Assembly: GCF_964204645.1 (NCBI RefSeq)
Contig: NC_134032.1
Coordinates: 11,092,275 to 11,156,274 of the forward strand
Length of the DNA: 64,000 nucleotides
Origin: Tubulanus polymorphus
Taxonomy: Eukaryota > Nemertea > Palaeonemertea > Tubulaniformes > Tubulanidae
Reading direction: 5' to 3'
How positions within the stretch are numbered: the first letter of the stretch is position 1; every line of letters begins with the position of its first letter. Under the pieces are notes generated by a model. It searched no databases, was not told the origin of the DNA, and saw nothing but the letters and a program-made list of their open reading frames with translations. The translations under genes were made by a program, and so were the position numbers. Shown here in pieces: positions 1-11,117 of the stretch.

Positions 1-680
1 TTCTTAAATACCTCCATACTAGTTCTGTATAAAGCGACAGTATCTTTGTTAGTTAGATGACATGCTATAGCCATGGCGACCACTGCGTTGAAATAATAGA
101 TGACCAGCGCTATAGCTGGTCCCAGACTGGCCATACCTAGTACGATAACCATGACGTAACAGACGACTGCGCTGAAAACGTTGTTGACTACTGCTACGAT
201 AACGACTGGTATAACAATATCCTGTGACATTAGAAAACGCGTTAAAATTTCAGACGCAAAGACAAAAATGTTATCCGGCAATGCCACCATCAGCATCCCT
301 CCAGCTTCTTCGGCTACGGTTGCATTTTGTCCGAAAAGAATGAAGATTTTGTCAGCAGTGAAATTAATCGGTAGCAAAACTAAACCGGTACAAACCACTA
401 TCAACAATCCTCTCTGTAACAACAAGAGCGAATAACGATAGTTTTTGGCGCCGAAAGCTTGCGAGAATAATCCTTCCATGCCCATATCTAACGAATACAG
501 GAGTTCGAAGAACGTGTCCGTCAAAGAAAATGCGGCTTGCGAAATCAAATTCGATTGTCCAACTATTATAGCAAACGTTAGAAAAGGCAAATCGGCTAAA
601 ACGAGAACGACTATAATCGGCCATGACGTCACGAGAAAAAAACGTAATTCCTCGCATAACCAATCCGGAAGTGCCTTCAT
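1..680 (-). CDS. MATE-family multidrug/toxin extrusion transporter, copy 1 (3' part cut by window edge)
   Basis: The minus-strand reading frame is open from the ATG at 678-680 to the left edge, giving about 226 N-terminal residues. It is nearly identical to the copy at 3775-5229, which supplies the missing half. It shows hydrophobic helices and the MATE signature SQAFGAKNY followed by LLQRG. MATE proteins are 12-helix cation-coupled antiporters in plasma or vesicle membranes that export organic cations and xenobiotics; substrate cannot be inferred here. The start is chosen at ATG; an upstream GTG-ATA pair in frame is ignored. No intron is seen, unlike vertebrate SLC47 genes. Few differences from copy 2 point to recent tandem duplication or gene conversion. 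Confidence 0.85.
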   Translation of the reverse strand, partial: MKALPDWLCEELRFFLVTSWPIIVVLVLADLPFLTFAIIVGQSNLISQAAFSLTDTFFELLYSLDMGMEGLFSQAFGAKNYRYSLLLLQRGLLIVVCTGLVLLPINFTADKIFILFGQNATVAEEAGGMLMVALPDNIFVFASEILTRFLMSQDIVIPVVIVAVVNNVFSAVVCYVMVIVLGMASLGPAIALVIYYFNAVVAMAIACHLTNKDTVALYRTSMEVFK

Positions 681-1720
681 TATCACGTCATTCCTGCTGC
701 TCGATCAACCTTGCTAAAAAAATGTTACCTTTTTTGTTGTTATTCTAGAGTTAGAAGAACGACTAAATCAGACAGAATAAGTAAAATGTCTCGTCCATTT
801 TACAATTCTATGTACGCAATGACCTCCAGAAGGACGAGTCTCACTGATCTGCGTTTGATTGACCGTGGGTAACTTGACTATCACATCCTCTACTGCGTCA
901 GTTTCAGTATAAAACATAATCACCATTCGATCACGATGGCCTCCTGGGGGCGTTAAAAATAATCTTTTAATAAAAATTTGTATTTCTAAAAATTAAATCC
1001 TATTTTCGAAAAAAAAAATAATATCTTTGAAAAAAACAATTTCGAATATTAAAGGAACGTTTATCAAGAATACACTTTTCTATTCAAAAATTCATTATCT
1101 TTTTTATTTCCTCCGGACGCTTCGGCATACACTCCTCCCCGACCGGGTGATAACAAAGCGATACTCACCTTCAGCTTCCACGAGTTGTTACTAGGAATCT
1201 GTCTCCGGTGTGTCCCCTTTTAAAGATATCGCAACTCCGAATAAAAACATCTGTTCCCCGTATACTAATAGCTATTTTTCATCATTTACTTTTGACAACT
1301 ATATCTATCACGGCATCGGATAGTAACCTAAATTATGGGTTTAATCTATGCTATCAAGTTATATAAACGGCGGGAAACCGACGTGGTATCGAAAACTGCA
1401 ACAGCCGTTTCCACGATATCATGATCAGCCGGAAGAGTTATTACCAGCAGACGGGTAACTAGGTGGCCTGATTTCTTGGAATTAGGTAAATCCGAATTGT
1501 GAATGGTAATTTTCATGGTTCGATGGACCAAATATTTCACCCGGATTAAGCGCAAATCCGGATTGAAAAGCAAATGATACTCAAAACTTGAAACTACTGA
1601 CAATTCAATGATAACTAATGAAAATGAAAGTTCAACCATATGTTACTACATATATAGTTATTACATTGAGACCAAATACGAATATTCGCTAAATTAACCA
1701 AACTCTTGAACTACGAAATA
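681..1720. other. 5' flank of MATE copy 1 and intergenic DNA
   Basis: AT-rich, no convincing coding exon. The first 100 bases resemble the 5' flank of copy 3 (shared GACAGAATAAGT). On the minus strand a good donor context (CTGAAG|GTGAGTATC) lies near 1169 and could end a non-coding first exon of the transporter, but no matching acceptor could be fixed. Confidence 0.3.
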
Positions 1721-1721
1721 T

Positions 1722-2045
1722 GATGTGGATAAAGATAATTGAAAACGGTAAAAAGAATATAAGACCACAAATAGATGGCTATTGATCCTGAAAACTTCAA
1801 AAATGTAGATTAAAATTTGTAAGAATTACGAACTTTTGAATGAGATGAGCAATAATTCAAGTTGAATTATCGGGAAGACGATATCAATGTTTATAACTTC
1901 ACCAGCGCGCATTGTTGCATCAACTTTATGATTGAGTAATATGATAAAAAAACTACGGGGAAAAATAGGGACGAAAAATTCAACAATGCGGACCCGGCGG
2001 GTACCCAAAAAATGGCGCCTGGAAACTGTAAAAAGGCTTATTCAT
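1722..2045 (-). repeat. Interspersed repeat R1, partial copy 1
   Basis: This segment matches 11637-12112 (same family, opposite strand) and 50092-50565 (same strand). Shared stretches include GGACCCGGCGGGTACCC and GGCGCCTGGAAACTGTAAAA, the latter ending in AAAAAGGCTTATT. This copy lacks the distal end carrying GGGACCCGGGAAAACG. No coding potential is seen. The family is probably a non-autonomous element of about 480 bp. Confidence 0.7.
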
Positions 2046-2140
2046 GGTATCAGATGTTTTTGTCCAGAGTAGATTAGACCAAAACGCTTACCCAAATAAA
2101 TGGTTGCAATGTGACCAAGATGATGAATGTGAAAATACGC

Positions 2141-2204
2141 GCACTCATCGGGATCGAACCCGGGTCTCGTACGTATCGTACGTACTAACCAGTTTGGCCA
2201 GTGC
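2141..2204 (-). repeat. tRNA-like (pol III) head of a SINE
   Basis: On the minus strand the segment carries an A-box-like TGGCCAAACTGGTTAGT and a canonical B box GGTTCGATCC. The two ends can pair (GCACT with AGTGC), as in a tRNA acceptor stem. At about 64 nt it is too short for a normal tRNA. The anticodon arm is an odd palindrome (GTACGTACGATACGTAC). A tRNA-derived SINE head is the best reading, with a body continuing to about 2060. Confidence 0.5.
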
Positions 2205-2920
2205 AGCTTGTATTATACGCGTAATACATAACCAGTTACGCAAGGATTGGGTTTGATGGTAAACTATTTCCGAACAACTAAACCAGAATGACCAGTAAGC
2301 AAATTTTAGAAATTGAGAATCGTTCAGTAAGGAAGTTCAGGCTCACCCAGCAACATTTGAACATTGGCATCGAGTAATGTGTAATTCAAAAAATGCCATC
2401 TCAGCTAGGGACAGCAATCATATTCATATATACAACCAATCTTTCAACGCATACTAAATACACCTATAAATATCACTCAAGACATCGTCTACGGAATTAC
2501 TTAAACAATAGCAATACATTTCTTCAAACGCACACATGCGAACTATCTTTTATTTCTCGCGAAATCCATTTTGTACAAAAATGATTACAATCTAGATGCT
2601 CTGGCCGCATCAACACTATAATTTATTTCAAAAACTCACTAATTGATCGCCTAAACCACAAAATCATGCTTCAACAAATCCTTCATATTTGGAGTCTTAA
2701 CAATATACATACGTGTGGACGCAAGTATTGCAGTAAACAGAATCATAATCGACACCATTAGCATAGTGTATTAATTAAACCCAACGCCATTTTTTATTAC
2801 TTACACCTACATATCCCGACTTAGACACTTGAGGAATGTTCTGATTTAGATCGAACAGGGATGACGGTCTATCAATACGCATAGAACTATCTGACCACTT
2901 TTGCGATATATATGATGATT
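2205..2920. other. Intergenic, no supported gene
   Basis: AT-rich sequence. The only exon-like signal is on the minus strand at about 2808-2900: a short open segment of ordinary composition ending at a GTAGGTGTAAG donor-like site. It has no recognisable homology and runs into the (AT)n tract, so it is not called. Confidence 0.3.
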
Positions 2921-2929
2921 TTGTGATGA

Positions 2930-3774
<845 letters not shown>

Positions 3775-5229
3775 CTAATTTAGTAATTTCTTATCATCCA
3801 AATCCAGATTGGAGGCGCTTGGTGGTGAATTGAACGTACTGTAATCCAACTCTTCAGTTCCATCGCCGACTGGAATTAAGTTCTGATCGTCTGTAGTTCT
3901 GTCACGCGCTAGTTTAGATTGTTCGTCCCAATCTAAAATGAAAAAGGCGTACGGAACGAATATGAATGAATTCAAGACGCACGAACTTTGATATCCCATT
4001 ACAACACTTACAGCGCCTAACCGAGTAAAATACAATAAAATCAAACCTATCGATGTTCCTATAATCAAAGACACGAAACACGTTATTGAAACCAGGGCTA
4101 TTTTAGCGCATCCTTTGATCGCTGCGTTGAGTATGGAGTCTACAGCGAATAGAGGTAAACTCGCTCCGATGTATAGTAGCAAAACCTTCAATTCGGCTTG
4201 GACCGATTTATCGCTAGAAAATCCGCGAGCTAAAACAGCGTGAAGCGAACATATTAACGCACCCAAAACTACAGCGACCGTTATCGAAATACCTTGATAA
4301 AAGAACAAAGCTCGTTTGGCCGTCTTACCGTCCCGGGATGATAACAGGAAACCGACTCTCATACTACACGCTTCCGCTATACCCCAAAAGACATTGCAGT
4401 TAAAATTGATCACTTGCAGTGAGACGCTCAACGCTACAAGTTCGACCACTCCGAAAGTACCCGTCAAAAACAGACCGATCGTCATAGAAAGTGTATATGA
4501 CAATTCGGATACTGTTGACCCAAGAGCCATACTAGCAACCTCCCATAGATTCTTAAATACCTCCATACTAGTTCTGTATAAAGCGACAGTATCTTTGTTA
4601 GTTAAATGACATGCTATAGCCATGGCGACCATCGCGTTGAAATAATAGATGACCAGCGCTATAGCTGGCCCCAGACTGGCCATACCTAGTACGATAACCA
4701 TGACGTAACAGACGACTGCGCTGAAAACGTTGTTGACTATTGCTACGATAACGACTGGTATAACAATATCCTGTGACATTAGAAAACGCGTTAAAATGTC
4801 ATACGCAAAAACGAAAATGTTATCAGGCGTTGCCACCATGAGCATCCTTCCAGCTTCTTCGGCTACGGTTGCATTTTGTCCGAAAAGAATGAAGATTTTG
4901 TCAGCAATGAAATTAATCGGTAGCAAAACTAAACCGGTACAAACCACTATCAACAATCCTCTCTGTAGCAACAAGCGTGAATAACGATAGTTTTTGGCGC
5001 CGAAAGCTTGCGAGAATAATCCTTCCATGCCCATATCTAACGAATACAGGAGTTCGAAGAACGTGTCCGTCAAAGAAAATGCGGCTTGCGAAATCAAATT
5101 CGATTGTCCAACTATTATAGCAAACGTTAAAAAAGGCAAATCGGCCAAAACGAGAACGACTATAATCGGCCATGACGTCACGAGAAAAAAACGTAATTCC
5201 TCGCATAACCAATCCGGAAGTTGCTTCAT
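3775..5229 (-). CDS. MATE-family multidrug/toxin extrusion transporter, copy 2 (complete, intronless)
   Basis: A single uninterrupted frame of 484 residues starts at the ATG at 5227-5229; the longer frame begins only with GTG-ATA. The protein is strongly hydrophobic with about 12 predicted membrane segments in two MatE halves. The N-half carries FSQAFGAKNY and LLQRG, matching the family's conserved helix-2/3 region. The C-tail from about residue 430 is hydrophilic and acidic and probably cytosolic. Family role: cation-coupled export of organic cations, drugs or metabolites across plasma or vesicle membrane. It sits between two close paralogues in the same orientation with about 3.6-4.5 kb periodicity. 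Vertebrate SLC47 genes are intron-rich, so a retrocopied or intron-poor ancestor is inferred. Substrate and direction are unknown. Confidence 0.9.
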   Translation of the reverse strand: MKQLPDWLCEELRFFLVTSWPIIVVLVLADLPFLTFAIIVGQSNLISQAAFSLTDTFFELLYSLDMGMEGLFSQAFGAKNYRYSRLLLQRGLLIVVCTGLVLLPINFIADKIFILFGQNATVAEEAGRMLMVATPDNIFVFAYDILTRFLMSQDIVIPVVIVAIVNNVFSAVVCYVMVIVLGMASLGPAIALVIYYFNAMVAMAIACHLTNKDTVALYRTSMEVFKNLWEVASMALGSTVSELSYTLSMTIGLFLTGTFGVVELVALSVSLQVINFNCNVFWGIAEACSMRVGFLLSSRDGKTAKRALFFYQGISITVAVVLGALICSLHAVLARGFSSDKSVQAELKVLLLYIGASLPLFAVDSILNAAIKGCAKIALVSITCFVSLIIGTSIGLILLYFTRLGAVSVVMGYQSSCVLNSFIFVPYAFFILDWDEQSKLARDRTTDDQNLIPVGDGTEELDYSTFNSPPSASNLDLDDKKLLN

Positions 5230-6175
5230 TATCACGATTTCCTTCCTGTTGCTTGATCAACGTTGCCTTTTTGTTGATAATCTCGAGTTAGAAGTACGAA
5301 TTATCCTAAACCCGGCAGTTTCGTCTTTTCTACAACTCTATACGTATCAACCAGATGGTCGTCGTTTCACTGGTGGCTTTATTCAGTATGAACATCTCGA
5401 GATGCATATATCGTGGTGTCTGTCGTTTCTGGACGCTCTCGGCTCGCTTCGGCGTTGGCTCTTACACGTTGTCAACTGTTAGCAGAATACTTAACTTTAC
5501 TAACAACTGCAAACTTGAGTGTGTGTGTGTGGTGGTATCTTCGATAATTTTGGGGAACTGTAATACAATAAATAACCAGTTAAAAAAGCTTTAGGTAGAA
5601 AGTGACGGATCATTTGTGAGTAGTCAAAACCAGATCAGTTGATATTATATAATCATCTTTGTACTAAATTTTATTAATTATGTACGTGTCATAAAAGTAT
5701 TCTACTTTGACAATAAAGTTTATATATATTATATAATGAAAGGTTTGCGAATAAACAGGTTTGATATGACGTAGAAATTGACAAAGACTGTATGTTCTTT
5801 TTGGTATTAGAAATTAAAAATATTAAGTTTCTCGGTTTTGCTATGATAAACAAATATTTAATGAAATAAGAGTAGTAGGCCTATGGGGAAAAGTTACCAA
5901 GTTAATATAAAGTTGACTCACTTGTGATCAAAACGAATAAGCACTTACGCGAGGATTTAGCTGAAGATATCTTTTATTTGCGAAGTACTAAACCAGAATG
6001 GCAATAGGCAAATCTATAGAAATCGAAAATCGTTCGTGAAAGGTCATAGTTTTCTACGTTTAGGCATGTTGCGGCAATAACCATAGACTCTTTCGTTTGA
6101 GCAGGGAGGTGGGAGTGAATTTGAGTATTAACTAACAATCACAATTGATAACTAACAATCACAATTGATAGAACA
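5230..6175. other. 5' flank of MATE copy 2 and intergenic DNA
   Basis: The first 60 bases match the 5' flanks of the other two transporter copies, so the duplicated unit includes upstream sequence. Beyond that the sequence is AT-rich. A short direct duplication (GATAACTAACAATCACAATT, twice) lies at about 6127-6168. No gene is supported. Confidence 0.35.
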
Positions 6176-6315
6176 CTATATCCGTGTTGACGCGATGTAG
6201 TGAGAATTCCACAATTATAACGAAAAAGTCCGAAAATGAAACTTCGAGATAGTAGTTTATTTCAACGTTTCGACTATATCCTAATAGTCATCTTCAGGAA
6301 TAATGAGAATTTAAT
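6176..6315 (-). repeat. Retroelement-tail repeat with CTGAAGA...GAAACG module, copy A
   Basis: On the minus strand the segment reads CTGAAGATGACTATTAGG and then ATATAGTCGAAACG, followed by about 100 bases shared with two other places (8955-9060 minus, 21670-21790 plus). Such CTGAAGATG...GAAACG modules are common near the ends of animal retroelements, notably Penelope-like ones; that family assignment is inference. The GACTAT/ATAGTC arms can pair. Confidence 0.45.
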
Positions 6316-7338
6316 TGAAAAATTATGAGATATATATATACAATCCAGAGACAAAGAGACTAATTCAAGTAATCAGAGATGATACAAACTAAAGGAAAAT
6401 TAACATAGAAACAGTTACACGCTAAAATAGATGAAGAGAAGCAAACTAAGGGGTAATTATAAACAACAATAGTGAGTATAAATATAAATTAGAACTTGAA
6501 ATCAGTAGTAAAAAGACAAATTGTGGGCACTTAAATTAAAACAATGGTGAATACAAGTTGAGAGACTAAAATAGATGAGAGAACAAATAACAAATAATCA
6601 AAGGGGAATCAAGTGTTGAGTTTAACCAGTTTACAGAGGAATATAGATATAAGTTTATTATGGGGTGAAAAACCATTGTTAAGGTTTACAACGTTGTTCG
6701 AATTTTCAATTATTAATGCAGATTCCAAAATATGTCTTTTAGTTTTATCGCTGCAAGGGTAAATTAATTCAGCATTAGCGAAATCAAAATTGTGTGAAGT
6801 CTGAGTTGCTAGTCATGTACTTCAGACTTCACACAACGTCCTTCGAAAAAAAAAACGAGACAAAATGAACAGAGAACTAGAACAAAAAACTAACACTATT
6901 TCTATTATTATTACCATATTAAGTGCTCTGTAGAAGCAATAGTTATAGGGTTTTATATGTATAGGAAAAGATAGTGTGTGAGCACGATAGCGCACACTAG
7001 ATGTGTGCTGGTGCGCACACTGAAGGCAAGTGGCTCAAATTACAAGGAGGGAGTATGTTGATAAGAAAGAGCAGCATTGAGTAACTATATTTAAAATGAA
7101 AGGACTTTTAAGGGATGGTGAGTGTAGTCCAGGAGGGAGTAGAATGGAAGTAGCAGGGATAAGGCATACCAAATAGGGAGAGGATAGAAGCGGGTAAAAG
7201 ATTAGTTTTCAAAACGTCTTTAAACAGTTAAGACTATCAATAGATCTAAGGTTGGATGGTAATCCATTCCAGATAAAAGGTCCTGAAAATTCAAAACAAA
7301 GTCAGCTCTCTTGTATCATTGTGATATATTTGACCTCG
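6316..7338. other. Intergenic between MATE copies, no gene seen
   Basis: A-rich low-information sequence with several near-repeats of AAATAGATGA(A/G)AGAA type. A short inverted pair (TGTGTGAAGTCTGA / TCAGACTTCACACA) lies at about 6792-6835. No exon or RNA gene was recognised. Confidence 0.3.
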
Positions 7339-7344
7339 TTTATT
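7339..7344 (-). promoter_or_regulatory. Poly(A) signal of MATE copy 3
   Basis: AATAAA on the minus strand, 24 bases beyond the stop codon of the transporter that ends at 7369. This suggests a very short 3' UTR. Confidence 0.5.
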
Positions 7345-7368
7345 TCAACAATTTCAGACATCTTTTTT

Positions 7369-8823
7369 CTATTTTGATAATCTCCGATCGTCCAAATCCA
7401 GATTCGAGGAGACGCTGTGTGTTGAATTGAACGTACTGTAATCCACTCCGGTTCCATCACCGACTTCAATTAGGTTCTGGTCGTCTGCAGTTCTGTCACG
7501 CGCTAGTTTAGATTGTTCGTCCCAATCTAAAATCAATAAAGCGTACGGAACGAATATCAACGAATTTAAAACGCACGAACTCTGATATCCTATTACTATA
7601 CTTAATGCGCCTAACCGAGTAAAATATAATAAAATCAAGCCTAACGATGTTCCTATAATCAAAGACACGAAACAAGTTACTGAAATCAGGGCTATTTTAG
7701 CGCATCCTCGAATAGCAGCGTTGAATACGGCATTTACAGCAAATAGAGGCAAACTCGCTCCGACATTTATTAGCAAAAATTTCAATTCGGCTTGGACCGA
7801 TTTATCGCTAGAAAATCCCCGAGCTAAAACAGCGTGAAGCGAACATATTAATGCACCCAAAACTACGGCAACCGTCATCGATATACCTTGATAAAAGAAC
7901 AAAGCTCGTTTGGCCGTCTTACCGTCCCTGGATGATAAAAGGAAACCGACTCTCATACTACACGCTTCAGATATGCCATAAAAGATATTGCAGTTAAAAT
8001 TGATCACTTGCAACGAGACGCTCAACGCTACAAGTTCGACCATTCCGAAAGTTCCCATCAGTAACAGGCCGATTGTCATAGAAAGTGTATATGACAATTT
8101 TGATATCGTCGTTCCAAGGGCCATACTAGCTACCTCCCATAGATTCTTAAAGACGTCCATACTAGTTCTGTATAAAGCGACAGTATCTTTGTTAGTTAAA
8201 TGACATGCTATAGCCATGGCGACCACTGCGTTGAAATAATAGATGACCAGCGCTATAGCTGGCCCCAGACTGGCCATACCTAGTACAATAACCATGACGT
8301 AACAGACGACTGCGCTGAAAACGTTGTTGACTATTGCTACAATAACAACTGGTAAAATTACATTCTGTGACATTAGAAAATGCGTAAAATTATCATAAGC
8401 AAAAACAAAAATGTTATCCGGCGATGTTACCGCAAGCATTCTTCCAGCTTCTACGGCAACGGTTGCATTTTGTCCGAAAACAATGAAGATTTTATCAACA
8501 GTAAAATTAATCGGTAGCAAAACTAAACCGGTACAAACCACTATCAACAATCCTCTCTGTAACAACAAGCGTGAAAAACGATAGTTTTTGGCGCCGAAAG
8601 CTTGCGAGAATAGTCCTTCAATACCCATATCTAACGAATACAGGAGTTCGAAAAACGTGTCCGTCAAAGAAAAGGCGGCTTGCGAAATTAAATTCGATTG
8701 TCCAACTATTATAGCAAACGTTAGAAAAGGTAAATCGGCTAAAACGAGAACGACTGTAATCGGCCATGACGTCACGAGAAAAAAACGTAATTCCTCGCAT
8801 AACCAATCCGGAAGTTGCTTCAT
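7369..8823 (-). CDS. MATE-family multidrug/toxin extrusion transporter, copy 3 (complete, intronless)
   Basis: An open frame of 484 residues from the ATG at 8821-8823 (upstream GTG-ATA ignored), aligned end to end with copy 2. It keeps the FSQAFGAKNY signature and hydrophobic pattern. It differs by conservative substitutions mostly in the first half and in the acidic C-tail, which is shortened by two residues and gains two elsewhere. It is more diverged than copies 1 and 2 are from each other, so this duplication is older. The frame is intact with no stops, so all visible copies look functional. Role as for the family: proton- or sodium-coupled export of organic cations. Position at the 5' end of the minus-strand array. 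Confidence 0.9.
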   Translation of the reverse strand: MKQLPDWLCEELRFFLVTSWPITVVLVLADLPFLTFAIIVGQSNLISQAAFSLTDTFFELLYSLDMGIEGLFSQAFGAKNYRFSRLLLQRGLLIVVCTGLVLLPINFTVDKIFIVFGQNATVAVEAGRMLAVTSPDNIFVFAYDNFTHFLMSQNVILPVVIVAIVNNVFSAVVCYVMVIVLGMASLGPAIALVIYYFNAVVAMAIACHLTNKDTVALYRTSMDVFKNLWEVASMALGTTISKLSYTLSMTIGLLLMGTFGMVELVALSVSLQVINFNCNIFYGISEACSMRVGFLLSSRDGKTAKRALFFYQGISMTVAVVLGALICSLHAVLARGFSSDKSVQAELKFLLINVGASLPLFAVNAVFNAAIRGCAKIALISVTCFVSLIIGTSLGLILLYFTRLGALSIVIGYQSSCVLNSLIFVPYALLILDWDEQSKLARDRTADDQNLIEVGDGTGVDYSTFNSTHSVSSNLDLDDRRLSK

Positions 8824-9715
8824 TATCACGATTTCCTCCCAGCAGCTGCTTGATCAATATTGCTAAAATACGCTTTTCGATATTCTAGTATTAGAAAAGG
8901 AGTTAAGATTCTAAATTTGTCCTCATTCCGACAGAATAAGTGAAATAATAACCAATTGATGAAACACTATTCCGTGTTGTGACGATACACAGAGAAGTTT
9001 CCTTTCAGATCAGCTGTAAATTCATCCGACGTTTCAATCCTAAATAGTCATCATCATTCAGAACGTGAAATAAATCCTCGGGTAGAGAATTCAAATAGTC
9101 GGGAAATCCATTATAGCAAAAACAGCGCATAACCTCTTTTTCTAACGAGTAACATTTAAATGTTTTGTTGCGTATGTTTTCGGGATCTCATTTCCTGTCG
9201 GCAGGTATAAGGCATAGAGCTAGTGATTAGATTTAGTATAGATTCCTTGATGTCCACGGTAGGTTGTTTTTCTCATTCAACAACTCGTTTAGCTTAAACG
9301 ACTAGTTAGAATTTTGAAACGTTTGAGCAGCCAGAAGGTCACAGGTATTTCTAATTATAAACTCAGGCCCGTTCCGAGCTTTTTTGAGGGCATTTCTATT
9401 TCAAGAAGAAGGGCACTGTTTATCGTGAAAAGAGGGAACATTCCTATTGAAAAAGGACAGATCTTAGATATGAGTGGCCGGGTACATAAATAAATTATTT
9501 GGGAATGGATGCTTTTCATTTTCCGGAAACAACACGAAAATTGTATTTAAATTTCGAAAAATCTTGACCCAAATCTGTTTAAAACTGGCTTTGGAGGGCG
9601 CTAACAAGATTGAAAAAAAATCATAGTGATTTCCGAGTTTCTCGTTCAAATAATTGTTGATTGAAACATATTCTATATATATTCGAACATGCGTCAGGTT
9701 ATATTCTGAATGTAC
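8824..9715. other. 5' flank of MATE copy 3, with repeat copy B at 8955-9060
   Basis: The first 130 bases resemble the upstream flank of MATE copy 1. At 8955-9060 (minus) lies a diverged copy of the CTGAA...GAAACG retroelement-tail repeat seen at 6176-6315. The rest is AT-rich with no supported gene. Confidence 0.35.
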
Positions 9716-9847
9716 TCAAGCGGAGTTCCTCAAGGAAGCGTGCTTGCTCCGATGCTTTTCGTGAATTATAAAGACAACTTCTGCAAAAAAACAAAAAACT
9801 ACCACACTGATGAAGCTATTTGCGAACGACACGAAATCATACGAAGG
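9716..9847 (+). pseudogene. Non-LTR retrotransposon reverse transcriptase fragment
   Basis: A frame reads SSGVPQGSVLAPMLFV, the conserved RT palm motif of LINE elements. After a shift of frame it reads KLFANDTKSY, the counterpart of the catalytic FADDT box with its first Asp replaced by Asn. The spacing between the motifs is far shorter than usual, so the middle is deleted. Only about 130 bases remain. This is a dead relic of a CR1/Jockey/RTE-like element; the exact clade cannot be told. Confidence 0.7.
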
Positions 9848-9907
9848 TAGGCCTAAGAGTATCATAGGCATGCGAGTAATGTAGCTTAAGGTTTTTCGAT
9901 AAGTTTC

Positions 9908-9913
9908 TTTATT
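9908..9913 (-). promoter_or_regulatory. Poly(A) signal of the WAP-like gene
   Basis: AATAAA on the minus strand 22 bases after the stop codon at 9935-9937, marking a very short 3' UTR. Confidence 0.65.
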
Positions 9914-9934
9914 GAAATGAAATAATCATACATT

Positions 9935-11117
9935 TTACGAAGAAGGAGCAAAGCAGACGTTTCCGCTGTTGAACATTAAGGGGCAACACTTGCGTTTTCC
10001 CGGGCAGTCGTTATCGCTGTGGCAGCTGTCAATACCGTTAGCGATCAGATTAGCGGGGAACGGACATTTACCAGGTTTACCGACTGAAAAAAAATGTCAT
10101 TCGCATAGAAATTATATCGACTAAATGCAAACAAAAAATCTCCGTTTAGAGACCCTTCAACTTCGAGGCCAATTCAAGAAACCATTATCACTTAACTGCG
10201 TGTTTTGATCGTAATCGCTCGGAATCAGAATCAATCGGGTCCTGTTCGCGATCCCTATTCATTTTGTTATTTGAATTCGTATCACTTAAGTGTTGTTTTG
10301 TGAATATTTGTGTGTATAGGCCTATGTGTAACATTTTTCCTCCATATACCATAGAAATGGTTGGAGTGTTAATAAATTCGTAATTCATAATTCATAATTC
10401 AACGAAGACGGGATAACGAAAATCCCCCCCCCCCCGAAATCAAAACAAATCGTGTTTGAAATAAATAATTATGATAATCAATTATTATGCAATGTGATTA
10501 TTAAACTTATCTAGAAGCGACTGTATGACAGAATATTCGCCAACCACTGATGGATCTCACTTACCATACATACAGCGTGCCTCTTCACATAGTCCGCCCT
10601 CGCACCACGGATGGAATATCCTACACTCATGAGACTCTTCACAGTTCACACCCTGTTCATCAAACATTCACATAAATCAATACATCTCTCAATTGCTTTT
10701 GTCCCCATGCTATTTATTCTTATATTCAATGGAAACTATTTTCTTGACATTTTCTTCAACATATCAATAGAAAGGCCGAATAGGCATAAGTTTTTGAAAA
10801 TGACCCCTCTATTGATATACACAAGGTGTGTATAGACCTTATTCTTAGCGTAAACCAGGCGTAGGTCTACTCACCTCGCATGTAGCTGTTTTACCATGAA
10901 TAGCGGCCGCTTCTAAACTGACTATACCTAACTACAACGAGTAAATAAACAGTAAAGAATTGATATACAAATCCTTTCAAACTATATGTTAAAAAATGAA
11001 AGTTATCTAATCACGATAAGGTAAATTATATTTTTTTTCGTAGAAAAACATTTGTTTCATCTTTAAACTTACGGCCAGTAATAAAACCGCGAATGAAAAC
11101 TTCATTTCTGAGACCAT
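9935..11117 (-). CDS. Small secreted WAP-domain (four-disulfide-core-like) protein, 4 exons
   Basis: Exons on the minus strand: 11073-11117, 10875-10931, 10565-10652 and 9935-10083. All have GT-AG borders and phases join cleanly to 112 residues. Exon 1 and part of exon 2 encode a signal peptide (MKFSFAVLLLALG core, cleavage probably after the following Ala run). Exons 2-3 give a linker with six cysteines. Exon 4 encodes a WAP-like domain: KPGKCP, then CHSDNDCPGKRKCC, then SGNVCFAP. C3-C4 and C4-C5 spacings of six match the family. The second and seventh family cysteines are absent; the seventh position is Ser. WAP proteins are extracellular protease inhibitors, antimicrobials or shell-matrix proteins; which applies here is unknown. 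AATAAA follows closely. Confidence 0.85.

Noticed and set aside
2141-2204. A functional tRNA gene
   Set aside because: Too short, with only partial acceptor pairing and an abnormal anticodon arm; better read as a SINE head.
2808-2900. Minus-strand exon-like segment ending at a GTAAG-like donor
   Set aside because: Short, no homology recognised, and upstream sequence is a microsatellite; no partner exon could be found.
5230-5235. GTG start two codons upstream for MATE copy 2 (and the same in copy 3)
   Set aside because: Animal genes start at ATG; the ATG at 5227-5229 is followed at once by the conserved N-terminus.
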